64,000 nucleotides of DNA from Janthinobacterium sp. FW305-129 (GCF_020858115.1 NZ_JACYMM010000001.1:186001-250000); one strand, 5' to 3'. Shown: positions 18,791 through 28,097, counted from the first letter of the stretch. Numbers and translations: made by a program. Notes: generated by a model from the letters alone, not told the origin.

Positions 18791-18811
18791 TGTTTGCGTG
18801 AACCCAGTCTG

Positions 18812-18844
18812 CGGGCGGCTTCCAGGGCCGCCCGTTTTCTTTTG
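18812..18844 (+). terminator. Rho-independent terminator after thiolase
   Basis: CGGGCGGC and GCCGCCCG form an 8-bp GC stem with a 7-base loop, followed by TTTTCTTTT. Confidence 0.85.
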
Positions 18845-18917
18845 CTGCTCACTTTCTGCAAGGCACGCCGATAGCGGGTACAGTAATGCTTCATTAATAA
18901 ACAAGCAGCCTGCCACC

Positions 18918-19220
18918 ATGATCAAGCACATCGTTTTCTGGAAACTCAAAGACCACGCCGAAGGCGCCGACCGCGCCACGAACGCCCTGAAACTGAAAGC
19001 CCTGCTCGATTCCTGTTCGGACCTGGTGCCCGGCATCTTGAAATTCGAGGCAGCCGTGGCCCAGCCCGGCCTGGAAGCGACCTACGACATTGTCCTGTAC
19101 AGCGAGTTCGCCAGCCGCGCAGCGCTCGACGCCTACCAGAACCATCCCGAGCACGTGAAGATTAAGCCGTTTTTTGGGGCTGTGCGCGAAGCGCGGCAGT
19201 GCATGGACTACGAAGTGTGA
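18918..19220 (+). CDS. Dabb (stress-responsive A/B barrel) domain protein
   Basis: A 100-residue protein matching the Dabb ferredoxin-like fold: MIKHIVFWKLKDHAEG at the start, LVPGILKFEAAVA in the middle, YDIVLYSEFASRAALDAYQNHPEHVK, and a C-terminal REARQCMDYEV. Such proteins are dimeric barrels with varied, often unknown, roles. The ATG at 18918 is the natural start. No operon partner; a REP-like palindrome begins 9 bases after its stop. Confidence 0.9.
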   Translation: MIKHIVFWKLKDHAEGADRATNALKLKALLDSCSDLVPGILKFEAAVAQPGLEATYDIVLYSEFASRAALDAYQNHPEHVKIKPFFGAVREARQCMDYEV

Positions 19221-19229
19221 AAACCCGTT

Positions 19230-19292
19230 AACCCCAAACGAAGGGCTGGGGTCAGACCCTCAGGGTCTGACCCCGGTATTTGCTCTGGGGTT
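19230..19292 (+). repeat. REP-like palindromic element, copy 1
   Basis: Core arms GGGGTCAGACCCT (19248-19260) and AGGGTCTGACCCC (19262-19274) are exact complements with one base between. Outer arms AACCCCA (19230-19236) and TGGGGTT (19286-19292) also pair. The flank after the core, CCCCGGTATTTGC, recurs in copy 4. It lies in the spacer after the Dabb gene. Confidence 0.85.
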
Positions 19293-19320
19293 TAGATTGT
19301 TCGTCCAACAAGGAGCCTTC

Positions 19321-20316
19321 ATGACCACCTACCAACGCATCGTCCTCGCCTCGCGCCCCACGGGAGAAGTGCAGCCGGATAACTTCCGCCTGGAAACTGT
19401 CGAGATTCCCGCCATCACGGATGGCCAGTTGCTGGTGCGTAACCAGTACCTGTCGCTCGATCCTTATATGCGCGGGCGCATGAGCGCCAATAAAAGCTAT
19501 GCGGCGCCGCAGGCGCTCGATGAAACCATGATCGGCGGAACGGTGGGCGTGGTGCTGGAATCGAAGCATCCGAAATTCGCCGCGGGCGACACGGTGGTGG
19601 GGACCCTGGGCTGGACGGAAGTGGCCGTGTCGGACGGCACGATGCTGCGCAAGGTCGATACGGCGCATATCCCCGCGTCCGCCTACCTGGGCGCCGTCGG
19701 CATGCCCGGCATGACGGCCTGGTATGGCTTGAACCAGATCATGGCGCCCAAAGCGGGCGAAACGGTGGTCGTGTCGGCCGCCAGCGGCGCCGTGGGCAGC
19801 GTCGTGGGCCAGCTGGCCAAACTCAAGGGTTGCAGGGTCGTCGGCATCGCGGGCGGGGCGGAAAAGTGCGCGTATGTGGTGAATGAACTGGGTTTCGATG
19901 CCTGCGTCGATTACAAGGCGGGCAACCTGGCAGCGGACCTGGCGGCGGCCACGCCGGACGGTATCGACGCCATCTTTGAAAACGTGGGCGGCGCCGTGTT
20001 CGACGCGGCCCTGGCCCGCACCAACGCGTTCGGCCGCGTGGCCGTGTGCGGCTGGATCGCCGGCTACAACGGCGAACCGACGCCGCTCGACAATGCGCGC
20101 CTGATCCTCACCAACCGCCTCACCGTGCGCGGTTTCATCGTCTCGGAGCAGCCGGAATTCTGGCCGCAGGGACTGGCGGAACTGGGAACCCTGGTGGCGA
20201 CGGGCAAGCTGAAATTCCGCGAATCCGTGGCCGAGGGCCTGGCCAGCGCACCCGAGGCCTTCATCGGCCTGTTGAAAGGCCGTAACTTCGGCAAGCAGCT
20301 GGTCAAGCTGGGCTAG
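19321..20316 (+). CDS. NADP-dependent oxidoreductase, zinc-free MDR family (CurA-like)
   Basis: A 331-residue medium-chain reductase without zinc-binding cysteine clusters. Residues 1-120 form the GroES-like domain (LLVRNQYLSLDPYMRGRMS, GGTVGVVLESKHPKFAAGDTV); the Rossmann domain follows, with VSAASGAVGSVVGQLAKLKG as the cofactor loop, VVGIAGGAEKCAYV, and DAIFENVGGAVFDAAL. These patterns match the prostaglandin reductase/CurA group that reduces conjugated enones. The ATG at 19321 follows AAGGAG. Natural substrate not determinable. Confidence 0.92.
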   Translation: MTTYQRIVLASRPTGEVQPDNFRLETVEIPAITDGQLLVRNQYLSLDPYMRGRMSANKSYAAPQALDETMIGGTVGVVLESKHPKFAAGDTVVGTLGWTEVAVSDGTMLRKVDTAHIPASAYLGAVGMPGMTAWYGLNQIMAPKAGETVVVSAASGAVGSVVGQLAKLKGCRVVGIAGGAEKCAYVVNELGFDACVDYKAGNLAADLAAATPDGIDAIFENVGGAVFDAALARTNAFGRVAVCGWIAGYNGEPTPLDNARLILTNRLTVRGFIVSEQPEFWPQGLAELGTLVATGKLKFRESVAEGLASAPEAFIGLLKGRNFGKQLVKLG

Positions 20317-20324
20317 TCCCCCAG

Positions 20325-20366
20325 GAGAGGCGGGCCGTGCGACAATCACGGCCCGTCTCTTATTAC
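20325..20366 (+). terminator. Terminator-like hairpin after the oxidoreductase
   Basis: GAGAGGCGGGCCGTG pairs with CACGGCCCGTCTC (one G-T pair) around CGACAAT, followed by TTATTA. It ends 8 bases before the GNAT gene, so that gene may have read-through expression or its own promoter inside the hairpin. Confidence 0.6.
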
Positions 20367-20374
20367 TCGCTACC

Positions 20375-20800
20375 ATGACCAAGCACACCATCCGCCTCGG
20401 CGACTGGGCCACCCTGGGCCAGGACGCCACCGCCATCCGTTTTGAAGTTTTTGTTGATGAGCAGAAAGTGCCGGCCGAGATCGAGCTCGACGACATGGAC
20501 GCCGTCTGCCTGCACGCCGTCGCCTACGATGACGCCGGCAATGCCATCGGCACGGGCCGGTTATTGCCTGATGGCCATATCGGCCGCATGGCCGTGCGCC
20601 AGCCGGGCCGCGGCACGGGCGTGGGCGGCGCCATCCTGACCTTGCTGATGGACAAGGCGCGCGAACGCGGTGATGCGGCGGTGGTGCTGAACGCGCAAAC
20701 CGTGGCCGCGCCATTCTATGCGCGCCACGGTTTTGTGCAGCAGGGGGAACAATTCGAAGAGGCGGGGATTGCGCATGTGGAGATGCGGCTGCAGTTTTAA
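20375..20800 (+). CDS. GNAT family N-acetyltransferase (YjcF-like)
   Basis: A 141-residue acetyl-CoA-dependent acyltransferase: IRFEVFVDEQKVPAEIELDDMD in the substrate half, ADMAVRQPGRGTGVGGAILTLLM-type acetyl-CoA site (R-x-x-G-x-G as RGTGVGGA), and VVLNAQTVAAPFYARHGFVQQGEQFEEAGIAHVEM at the C-terminal half. The DEQKVP and HVEM patterns are those of the YjcF/ElaA-like GNAT branch. Substrate unknown. It is followed immediately by a REP-like palindrome. Confidence 0.9.
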   Translation: MTKHTIRLGDWATLGQDATAIRFEVFVDEQKVPAEIELDDMDAVCLHAVAYDDAGNAIGTGRLLPDGHIGRMAVRQPGRGTGVGGAILTLLMDKARERGDAAVVLNAQTVAAPFYARHGFVQQGEQFEEAGIAHVEMRLQF

Positions 20801-20803
20801 GCG

Positions 20804-20873
20804 TTAACCCAGGAGCAAGGACTGGGGTCGGACCCTACAGGGTCCGACCCCGGCAGTTCATGGCTTAAGGGTT
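20804..20873 (+). repeat. REP-like palindromic element, copy 2
   Basis: Core arms GGGGTCGGACCCT (20824-20836) and AGGGTCCGACCCC (20839-20851), exact complements with an AC spacer. The left flank shares CGTTAACCC and AAGG(A/G)CTGGGGTC with copy 1, and the right flank reads CCCCGGCAGTT. It lies between the convergent GNAT and permease genes and may also act as a terminator. Confidence 0.85.
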
Positions 20874-21886
20874 CAGTTCTGCGCGTGCGACTGGCGCCAT
20901 TTATCCAGAATGACTGCTAAAACGATCACGACGCCCTTGGCCACATACTGCCAGAACGACGACAGTCCCAAAATCGTCAAGCCATTGTTCATCACGCCGA
21001 TGATCAGCGCGCCGATGACGGTGCCCCACACGGAACCGACGCCGCCCATCAGGCTGGTGCCGCCCAGCACGACGGCCGCAATCGCATCGAGTTCATAACC
21101 GGTACCCCAGTTGCCGTTGGCAGCATACAGGCGGCTGGCCGACATGGCGCCGCCCAGGCCCGCGAACAGGCCGCTGATGGTGTAGACAAACATCAATACG
21201 AGACCGACTTTGATGCCCGTCAAACGCGCTGCCTGGATATTGCCGCCGACGGCATAGATATGCAGGCCCAGGGTGGTCTTGCGCAGAATGAACCACGTCA
21301 GTACGACGACGGCGGCCGCCAGCCAGATCAGCCAGGGCACGGCCAGGAAGCTGCCGTTGCCCATCCATTCGAAGCTGGGGATTTCCGTGTTCAGCACGCT
21401 GGTGCCGTCCGCCAGCAGGTAGGCGGCGCCGCGCAGGGCCGTCATGGTGCCCAGGGTCACGACGAAGGGGTTCAGGCCGACGAGGGCCACCAGCACGCCA
21501 TTGAGAGCGCCCAGCAGCAGGCCGACGATGAGGAAGGCGGGAATCGAAAAGCCGGCGAACTGGGCCGACAGCGACATCAGCATGCCTGCCACGGCCGAGA
21601 CGGCCAGTACGGAGCCGACAGACAGGTCGATGCCGCTGGTCAGGATGACGAACGTCATGCCGGACGCCAGCACGATGTTGATCGACACCTGGCGGAAGAT
21701 GTTCATGGTGTTGTTGCTGGTCATGAACGTCGACGTGCCATCGGCCGAAAAATACACGGTCAGGCCGTACATGGCCAGGTACAGCACGACCAGCACGGGC
21801 AGCATGCCCAGGCGGCGCATCAGGTTCGAGGCATTGAAGGGTTCGCCGGCGCGCGCGGCGCCGCGGGTGGTACTAGTTGTCATCAT
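20873..21886 (-). CDS. Sugar ABC transporter permease (RbsC family)
   Basis: A 337-residue inner-membrane permease of the ribose/xylose ABC importer class with about eight to ten hydrophobic spans. Landmarks: GMTFVILTSGIDLSVGSVLAVSAV in the first half, LVGLNPFVVTLGTMTALRGAAYLLADG, and the EAA-like region DAIAAVVLGGTSLMGGVGSVWGTVIGALIIGVMNNGL. The transported sugar is not readable from this gene. It is last in the lacI-xylB-tal-binding protein-ATPase-permease operon, 157 bases after the ATPase gene, a spacer with a marked RNA fold. Confidence 0.94.
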   Translation of the reverse strand: MMTTSTTRGAARAGEPFNASNLMRRLGMLPVLVVLYLAMYGLTVYFSADGTSTFMTSNNTMNIFRQVSINIVLASGMTFVILTSGIDLSVGSVLAVSAVAGMLMSLSAQFAGFSIPAFLIVGLLLGALNGVLVALVGLNPFVVTLGTMTALRGAAYLLADGTSVLNTEIPSFEWMGNGSFLAVPWLIWLAAAVVVLTWFILRKTTLGLHIYAVGGNIQAARLTGIKVGLVLMFVYTISGLFAGLGGAMSASRLYAANGNWGTGYELDAIAAVVLGGTSLMGGVGSVWGTVIGALIIGVMNNGLTILGLSSFWQYVAKGVVIVLAVILDKWRQSHAQN

Positions 21887-21930
21887 GAGTCTCCTGAATG
21901 ATTATTTAAGGCGTATTCTTAAAACGCCTA

Positions 21931-22034
21931 ACAAAACCGTAGCGAGCGGAAGTGGGTTGTGGTTGAGACGCGGAACTGTGCGAATGCACAGTGAGCATCG
22001 GAAACCGCGACCCGCGACGCGCAGTAGGTTTTGA
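21931..22034 (-). other. Structured intergenic element between ATPase and permease genes
   Basis: Nested complementary arms: CAAAACC (21932-21938) with GGTTTTG (22027-22033), CGCGG (21969-21973) with CCGCG (22005-22009), and ACTGTGC (21975-21981) with GCACAGT (21986-21992) closing a four-base loop. A further small hairpin, AGGCGT/ACGCCT, lies at 21909-21929. In the operon mRNA this would be a compact fold just before the permease start. No T-run, so it may be a processing or stability element rather than a terminator. Confidence 0.5.
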
Positions 22035-22043
22035 TAGGTGTTT

Positions 22044-23543
22044 TTATGCCGCTTCCAGTTGGGTGGCATAGGCAAGGATGTTTTCCTGCGTAATGTCGTC
22101 GCCCGTCACTTCGCCCGTCAGGCGTCCTTCGCACATCACCATCACGCGGTCGCAGATGCCGACCAGCTCGGCCAGTTCGCTGGAAATGCACAGCACGGCC
22201 GTGCCCGCGTCCGCCAGCTGGTGGATGATCTTGTAGATTTCGCTCTTCGCGCCCACGTCCACGCCCCGCGTCGGTTCGTCGAGGATCAGCACCTTGGGCG
22301 CGATGGCCAGCCAGCGCGCCAGCAAGACTTTCTGCTGGTTGCCGCCAGAGAGTCCCCCCACGATGCCGTCCGGGCCGGAGACCTTGACGTTCAGGTTGGC
22401 AATCGCCTCGCGCGTGAGCTGGGTCAGGGCGCCACGGTTGACCACGCCCGCCGTTGCATGCTTGGACAGGATATTCATCGACATGTTTTCCATGGCCGAC
22501 AATTGCATGAACAGGCCCAGGCTCTTGCGGTCTTCCGGCAGGTAGCCGATGCCGTGGCGAATCGCCGCCAGCGGCCGCTGGATGTGCACTTCCTGGCCGT
22601 CGAGCCACACTTGCCCCGATTGTTTCTTGTCGGCGCCAAAAATCAGGCGCGCCAGTTCCGTGCGGCCCGCGCCGACGAGGCCGGCAAGACCCGTCACTTC
22701 GCCCGCATGCAGGCTGAACGAGGCGGGCTTGACCTTGCCGCCGCCCACGTTTTCCACGCGCAGGCGCTCGGCGCCCCGCGTCGTGCGGCGCTGGTGCGAA
22801 TAAAAGTCGTCGGCGGGGCGGCCCACCATCATTTGCACGACTTTCTTTTGATCCAGCTCATCCTTGCCCAGTTCGCCCACATAGGCGCCGTCGCGCAGCA
22901 CCGTGATGCGGCGCGCCAGGCGTTCCACCTCGGCCATGCGGTGGCTGATGTAGAGCACGGCCAGGCCCTTGTCGCGCTGTTCTTCGATGATGCGGAACAA
23001 TTGTTCGGTTTCCCGGTCGGACAGGGCGGCCGTCGGCTCGTCCATGATCAGGATGCGGCTTTCGTGCACGAGGGCGCGGGCGATTTCCACCTGCTGCTGC
23101 TCGGCGATCGACAGGCTCGATACCATGGTGTCCGCGTCGAAGCGGGAGCCGAGGTCGGCCAGGATGGCGTTCGTGCGCGCGCGCATCTCGCCGCCCTTGA
23201 CGGTCCAGAACGGGCCTTGCGGCTCGCTGCCCATGAAGACGTTTTGCGCCACCGTCATGTTCTTCGCCACGCTCAGTTCCTGGTAGATCAGGTTGATACC
23301 GAGCGCGCGGGCCTCGCCCGGGTTGCGGATGCGAATTGGCTTGCCGTCGAGAATGATTTCACCGGCGTCGGGCGTGTATACGCCGGATAAAATCTTCATC
23401 AGGGTGCTCTTGCCGGCGCCATTTTCGCCCATTACGGCATGGATTTCGCCGCTGCGCACCGTCAGGTGCACGCCGCGCAGCGCGCGCGTGGCGCCAAAGC
23501 GCTTCTCGATGCCGCGCATTTCAAAAATAATATCGTCGCTCAT
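22044..23543 (-). CDS. Sugar ABC transporter ATP-binding protein, duplicated ATPase (RbsA/XylG family)
   Basis: A 499-residue protein with two ABC ATPase halves, as in ribose/xylose importers. First half: Walker A GENGAGKSTLMKIL near residue 38, signature LSIAEQQQVEIARAL, Walker B ILIMDEPTAALS. Second half: a degenerate Walker A region (LAGLVGAGRTELARLIFG), signature LSGGNQQKVLLARWLA, Walker B VLILDEPTRGVDVGAKSEIY. This asymmetry is normal for the family. It energises uptake with the adjacent permease and binding protein. Confidence 0.95.
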   Translation of the reverse strand: MSDDIIFEMRGIEKRFGATRALRGVHLTVRSGEIHAVMGENGAGKSTLMKILSGVYTPDAGEIILDGKPIRIRNPGEARALGINLIYQELSVAKNMTVAQNVFMGSEPQGPFWTVKGGEMRARTNAILADLGSRFDADTMVSSLSIAEQQQVEIARALVHESRILIMDEPTAALSDRETEQLFRIIEEQRDKGLAVLYISHRMAEVERLARRITVLRDGAYVGELGKDELDQKKVVQMMVGRPADDFYSHQRRTTRGAERLRVENVGGGKVKPASFSLHAGEVTGLAGLVGAGRTELARLIFGADKKQSGQVWLDGQEVHIQRPLAAIRHGIGYLPEDRKSLGLFMQLSAMENMSMNILSKHATAGVVNRGALTQLTREAIANLNVKVSGPDGIVGGLSGGNQQKVLLARWLAIAPKVLILDEPTRGVDVGAKSEIYKIIHQLADAGTAVLCISSELAELVGICDRVMVMCEGRLTGEVTGDDITQENILAYATQLEAA

Positions 23544-23569
23544 GACTGTCCTTCCTTGCTGGTGAAACT

Positions 23570-23599
23570 GGCGCCGCCTGCCAGCTGGCCGGCGGCGCC
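23570..23599 (-). other. GC hairpin between binding-protein and ATPase genes
   Basis: GGCGCCGCC and GGCGGCGCC form a 9-bp stem with a 12-base loop, without a T-run. In ABC importer operons such hairpins after the binding-protein gene can protect its mRNA 3' end and raise its relative expression; that role is inferred here. Confidence 0.55.
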
Positions 23600-23620
23600 G
23601 CGTGGTTCAGGTCAGGCAGA

Positions 23621-24556
23621 TCAGTTCTTTACCCAGCCCGTGTAGGTGGCGACGTTTTCCTTGGTGATGGCAGGGGTCGGCAACAGCACCATGGTCTGTT
23701 TCGGCGTACGGCCGTTCATGATGTCGTAGCCCATCTGCACGGCATCGGTGGCCATGCGGTACGGGTTTTGCGCCGAGGTGGCGGCAAACAGGCCAGCCTT
23801 GTTTTTCAGGGCGTTCTGGCCATCGGGCGCGCCATCGACGGCCGTGATCAGTTTGACGTCCGTGCGTTTCGATTGCTTGATCGCCAGTTCGGCGCCGATG
23901 CCGGTCGGATCGTTGATGGCGAACACGCCGTCGATCTTCGGATGGGCCGTCAGCAAGTTCGACATCACGGTCATGCCGCCGTCGCGGCTGCCACCCGCGT
24001 TCTGGTTGTCGGACAGGATTTTTATGTCCTTAAAGGCGGCCAGGGTCTTCTTGCAGCCGTTGACGCGGTCGATCACGGAGGTGACCGGTGGGCCATTGAG
24101 GATCACCACGTTGCCCTTGCCGCCGATCTGCTTGGCCAGGTAGGCGCACGACACGTCGCCCGCCATGGTGTTGTCGGACATCACGGTGGCCGAAGCGCCC
24201 ACGGCGCCCACGTCGACGGCGATCACGACCACGCCCGCATTGCGCGCCTTCTTGATGGCTGGCGCGATGCCCTTGGAATCGACGGCGTTCAGGATGATGA
24301 TGTCGGTCTTGTTGGCGATAAAGTTCTCGATCTGGTCCACCTGGGTGTTCAGGTCATACTTGCTGGAAACAGTCGTGACTTTCACGCCGGGGCCGCCGAG
24401 CTTTTTGGCGCTTTCTTCCGCGCCGCGGCCAATCGCGACAAAAAACGGGTTGGCCAGGTCGCCCACGCTCACGCCGATCGATTTCAGCGGTTTGTCGGCG
24501 GCAAAGGCGCCGCAGGCGGCGGACAGCAGCAGGGTGGCGGTAATGACTTTTTTCAT
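23621..24556 (-). CDS. Periplasmic sugar-binding protein of ABC importer (RbsB-like)
   Basis: A 311-residue type I periplasmic binding protein. MKKVITATLLLSAACGAFAA is a clear signal peptide. The mature part opens KSIGVSVGDLANPFFVAIGRGAEESAKKLG, followed by DQIENFIANKTDIIILNAVDSKGI and GVFAINDPTGIGAELAIKQ, typical of the ribose/galactofuranose/xylitol-type binders. The start at 24556 is preferred over the upstream ATG at 24568 because GGAG is correctly placed and the signal begins there. It provides ligand specificity for the adjacent ATPase and permease. Confidence 0.94.
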   Translation of the reverse strand: MKKVITATLLLSAACGAFAADKPLKSIGVSVGDLANPFFVAIGRGAEESAKKLGGPGVKVTTVSSKYDLNTQVDQIENFIANKTDIIILNAVDSKGIAPAIKKARNAGVVVIAVDVGAVGASATVMSDNTMAGDVSCAYLAKQIGGKGNVVILNGPPVTSVIDRVNGCKKTLAAFKDIKILSDNQNAGGSRDGGMTVMSNLLTAHPKIDGVFAINDPTGIGAELAIKQSKRTDVKLITAVDGAPDGQNALKNKAGLFAATSAQNPYRMATDAVQMGYDIMNGRTPKQTMVLLPTPAITKENVATYTGWVKN

Positions 24557-24620
24557 GAGGATCTCCAAGGGTTTTTATTGTAAAAAACAAACGGTGCTAC
24601 GGTAAAAACTGGGTGAAAAC

Positions 24621-25571
24621 TTAGCGAGTGCGCAATTTCTCGATCATGGCATCGAGCTTGCCCGCATCGACGGCAAAGCCGCGGATGCCTTCGGCCAGCT
24701 TTTCGGTCGCCATCGCATCGTCGTTCAGGGCGTAGCGGAAAGCCGCTTCGTCGTAGGTGACGGCCGGCTGCGCCGCGCCCAGGTCGCCGCCCAGCGCGCG
24801 CTCGAATGGCGCGTCGGCCGCTTCGAGCTTGGCCAGCAAATCGGGGCTGATGGTCAGCAAGTCGCAGCCGGACAGGGCCGTGATCTGCCCCACGTTGCGG
24901 AAGCTGGCACCCATCACTTGCGTGGCGATGCCATGTTGCTTGTAGTAATTGAAGATGCGCGTGACCGATTGCACGCCTGGATCGTTGGACAGGCTGCGCG
25001 CCGCTTCGTCCCATGCCGCGCCCAGCGATTTTTTATGCCAGTCGTAGATGCGGCCGACGAATGGCGAAATCAGCCGTACTTTCGCATCGGCGCAGGCGAC
25101 GGCCTGGCAAAACGCGAACAGCAGGGTCAGGTTGCAAAAGATGCCATCTTTTTCCAGTTCGCGCGCGGCCTGAATGCCTTCCCAGGTGGCGGCGACCTTG
25201 ATCAGCACGCGCTCGCGGGCGATGCCCGCCTGCTCATACAGGGCGATCAGGCGGCGCCCACGGGCGACGGTGGCGTCGCGGTCAAAGCTCAAACGGGCAT
25301 CGACTTCCGTCGACACGCGGCCCGGCACGACCTTTAAAATTTCCAGGCCGAAACGCACCAGCACTTGGTCGACGATGTCGTCCAGCGGCGCGTTCTTGTG
25401 CGCGGCAACCGTGCTTTCCAGCAAGGGCGCGTAATCGGGCTGCAGCACGGCTTTTAAAATCAGCGACGGATTGGTGGTGGCGTCTTGCGGCGCGAAACGC
25501 GCCAGTTGCAAAAAGTCGCCCGTGTCGGCGACGACGGTGCTGTGTTGCTTCAATTGTTGCAGCTGATTCAT
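24621..25571 (-). CDS. tal: Transaldolase
   Basis: A 316-residue class I transaldolase of the pentose phosphate pathway, exchanging a dihydroxyacetone unit between sedoheptulose-7-phosphate and glyceraldehyde-3-phosphate. [13 protein letters not shown] and the Schiff-base Lys in [17 protein letters not shown] (about residue 132) are diagnostic; [12 protein letters not shown] and [10 protein letters not shown] follow. Length is typical of the TalB subfamily. It starts 2 bases after the xylulokinase stop. Its place in this operon routes the imported sugar, after phosphorylation, into the non-oxidative pentose phosphate pathway. Confidence 0.97.
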   Translation of the reverse strand: MNQLQQLKQHSTVVADTGDFLQLARFAPQDATTNPSLILKAVLQPDYAPLLESTVAAHKNAPLDDIVDQVLVRFGLEILKVVPGRVSTEVDARLSFDRDATVARGRRLIALYEQAGIARERVLIKVAATWEGIQAARELEKDGIFCNLTLLFAFCQAVACADAKVRLISPFVGRIYDWHKKSLGAAWDEAARSLSNDPGVQSVTRIFNYYKQHGIATQVMGASFRNVGQITALSGCDLLTISPDLLAKLEAADAPFERALGGDLGAAQPAVTYDEAAFRYALNDDAMATEKLAEGIRGFAVDAGKLDAMIEKLRTR

Positions 25572-25573
25572 TG

Positions 25574-27070
25574 CTATTCCTTATCACTGAGTTGGTGCAG
25601 AGCTTGCACGGCTGGAAACAGGCTACGGTAGCGGCCGTAGCGGATGCTCAAGGCTGCGCTGTGCGCGGCATCGGGCAGGAAAGTGTTTTTGATGGGCAAT
25701 CCCTGCGTCAGCAGGCTGGCGTCGCCGATGGCGGCAAAGCCCAGCTTGGCCGCGCCGAGGCTGGCCGACAGTTCGCTGTTGTGCAGGGTGCGCATTTCGC
25801 GTCCCAGCACGTTGGCCAGCAATTGCGCCCAGTACTGGCTGCGCGCGCCGCCGCCCACCAGCATGCAGTGGGGAACGACGGCACCCGTCGAGGTGACGGC
25901 CGCCATGGCGTCGCGCAAGGCAAAGGCCACGCCTTCGAGCACGGCGTAACCGAGCTGCGCCGGCGTGCTGTCGTGGCCCAGTTGCAAAAAGGCGCCGCGC
26001 ACCTGCGGGTCGTTATGCGGCGTGCGCTCGCCCGACAGGTAGGGCAGGAACAGCGGTGCGGACGGTGCGATGACAGTGTCGAGCGGCAAACCCGCTTCCA
26101 CGAGCGCCAGAAGGGCGGCCTCGTCGGGCTGGCCCAGCACGCCAGTGGCCCAGCGCAGACAGCTGGCGCCCGACAGGATCGCGCCCATCGCATACCAGCG
26201 GCCGGGCAGGGCGTGGCAAAAGCTGTGCACGCCGCCGGCCGGGTTGCCCAGCGGCTTCTCGGTGACGGACACGATGGCGGCGCTGGTACCGAGCGAAATA
26301 AAACTGTCGCCGCCGTTGACGGCGCCGATACCCACGGCCGAGACGGGGTTATCTCCGCCGCCGCCCGCCACCACCACGTTCGCGGGCAAGCCCAGCTGGT
26401 CGGCGATGGCATCCTGCACGGTACCGGTGGCGGCGTCGCCTTCGGCCAGGGCCGGCATCTGCTCCGGCGTCAAGCCGCAGGAGGCCAGCATGGGGGCGTA
26501 CCAGGCGCGAGCGGCCTCGTCCAGCCACAGGGTGCCGGCCGCGTCGGACATGTCCGTCAGTTTGATCCCGGTCAATTGCAGGCGCAGATAATCCTTTGGC
26601 GACAGCAGGCAGGCGATGGCGGCAAAGGCGGCCGGCTCATGCTTTTGCAGCCACAGCAGTTTTGGCGCCGTCAGGCCCGCCATGGGCAAGCTGCCCGTCA
26701 CGTCCGCGTAGGCGGGATAGTCGCGCGCCAGGTTCGCCGCTTCGGCTTCGGCGCGTGCATCGTTCCACAGGATCGCGGGGCGGATCACGCCATCGTTGCT
26801 GTCGAGCAGTACGGCGCCGTGCATCTGGCCCGACAGGCCGATGCAGGCAATGTGCGCGTAGTCCTGCGGCCAGCCGGCGCGCAGCTGGGCCAGCGCGTTG
26901 ACGCAGGCGGCCCACCAGTCTTGCGGCGACTGTTCGGACCAGCCCGGCTGCGGGCGGCTGCTGTCGATGCGCACGGAGGCCTGGCCGCGCACGGCGCCGG
27001 TGCCGTCCATCAGCACGGTTTTCAGTTCGGAGGTACCGAGGTCGATACCGAGGGAAATCGCTGGATGCAT
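25574..27070 (-). CDS. xylB: Xylulokinase
   Basis: A 498-residue FGGY-family kinase. N-terminal half: [16 protein letters not shown] (phosphate loop), [14 protein letters not shown] (substrate contact region typical of xylulokinases), [13 protein letters not shown]-terminal half: [21 protein letters not shown] with the catalytic Asp, [16 protein letters not shown], and [20 protein letters not shown]. The SGQMHG motif supports D-xylulose as substrate, though related ketoses cannot be excluded. No xylose isomerase is encoded here, so the operon may serve xylulose, xylitol or arabitol, or use an isomerase elsewhere. Confidence 0.94.
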   Translation of the reverse strand: MHPAISLGIDLGTSELKTVLMDGTGAVRGQASVRIDSSRPQPGWSEQSPQDWWAACVNALAQLRAGWPQDYAHIACIGLSGQMHGAVLLDSNDGVIRPAILWNDARAEAEAANLARDYPAYADVTGSLPMAGLTAPKLLWLQKHEPAAFAAIACLLSPKDYLRLQLTGIKLTDMSDAAGTLWLDEAARAWYAPMLASCGLTPEQMPALAEGDAATGTVQDAIADQLGLPANVVVAGGGGDNPVSAVGIGAVNGGDSFISLGTSAAIVSVTEKPLGNPAGGVHSFCHALPGRWYAMGAILSGASCLRWATGVLGQPDEAALLALVEAGLPLDTVIAPSAPLFLPYLSGERTPHNDPQVRGAFLQLGHDSTPAQLGYAVLEGVAFALRDAMAAVTSTGAVVPHCMLVGGGARSQYWAQLLANVLGREMRTLHNSELSASLGAAKLGFAAIGDASLLTQGLPIKNTFLPDAAHSAALSIRYGRYRSLFPAVQALHQLSDKE

Positions 27071-27089
27071 GTTGATTTACAGTGAAAGG

Positions 27090-28097
27090 TCAGGGGCAGC
27101 CGCAGGAATTGCGCACGCGCAAGGTCGGCGACAAGCGCTGCACGTGCTGGGCGCGGCCCGGGTTGGCGATACGGTCGATCAACAGGTCGACGGCCATGGC
27201 GCCCAGCTCTTCGAGCGGCTGCGCCATCACGGTCAGGCGGGGGCTGAAGTAGTCGGCCCAGTCGAAATCATCGAAGCCTGCCAGCGCCACGTCTTGCGGT
27301 ACCGCAATGTGTGCATCGCGCAAGGCGTGCATGGTGCCGATGGTCATCAGGTTATTGCCGGCCACGATGGCCGTCGGGCGCTGTCCGGCAGGCAGGGCCA
27401 GCAGTTCGCGCGTGGCCGCGCCGCTGCGCTCCAGGTTGGAGTCGCCCGAGCGCAGCAGTGCCGGGTCAAGCGCGATATTGGCGCGCTGCAAGGCCAGGCG
27501 GTAGCCGTCGATACGCTCGTCCGTCGTGGACAGGCCGGGCGCGCCCGCGATGAAGCCGATGCGGCGGTGGCCGTGGGCCGCGATCAAGTGGCTGACCAGC
27601 TGCGCCGTCGCCTCGATGTTTTCCACGCCCACCTGGTCGAAAGGCTGGGGCGACATGCGGTCGACCAGCACGGAGGCGATCTTGTTGCTGGTCAAGTAAT
27701 CGAGGGCGCGGTTGTGCGGATCGCCCGAAGGCGCCAGCACGATGCCGTCGACCCGGCGCTGGTGCAAGTTCTGCACCACCTTGAGTTCCTGTTCGGGATC
27801 GTCATGCGTATCGGAAAACAGCATCATCAGGCCATGGCGCGTGCAGGCCGCCTCGATGGCGCGCACCGTTTCGCTGAAGTAATGATTGGTGAAGGCGGAA
27901 ATGGCCACGCCGATGGTGCCCGACGAGGAGCCGGCCAGGGCGCGCGCCAGCATGTTCGGCACATAGCCGATCTGCTGCATGGCCGCGTTGACGGCGGCGA
28001 CGGTTTTCGGGCTGACCTTGCGGGTGCCGTTGAGTACGTGCGAAACGGTCGACAGCGATACGTCCGCCGCCCGCGCTACATCTTCCATGGTGGCCAT
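27090..28097 (-). CDS. LacI family repressor of the sugar operon
   Basis: A 335-residue LacI regulator. The helix-turn-helix and hinge cover residues 1-60 (MEDVARAADVSLSTVSHVLNGTRKVSPKTVAAV, IGYVPNMLARALAG), followed by a periplasmic-binding-like effector domain (GTIGVAISAFTNHYFSETVRAIE, GIVLAPSGD, GFDDFDWADYFSPRLTVMAQP). It is the first gene of the operon and ends 19 bases before xylB, so it is likely autoregulated. A perfect 26-bp palindrome of LacI type stands 84 bases upstream. Confidence 0.95.
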   Translation of the reverse strand: MATMEDVARAADVSLSTVSHVLNGTRKVSPKTVAAVNAAMQQIGYVPNMLARALAGSSSGTIGVAISAFTNHYFSETVRAIEAACTRHGLMMLFSDTHDDPEQELKVVQNLHQRRVDGIVLAPSGDPHNRALDYLTSNKIASVLVDRMSPQPFDQVGVENIEATAQLVSHLIAAHGHRRIGFIAGAPGLSTTDERIDGYRLALQRANIALDPALLRSGDSNLERSGAATRELLALPAGQRPTAIVAGNNLMTIGTMHALRDAHIAVPQDVALAGFDDFDWADYFSPRLTVMAQPLEELGAMAVDLLIDRIANPGRAQHVQRLSPTLRVRNSCGCP

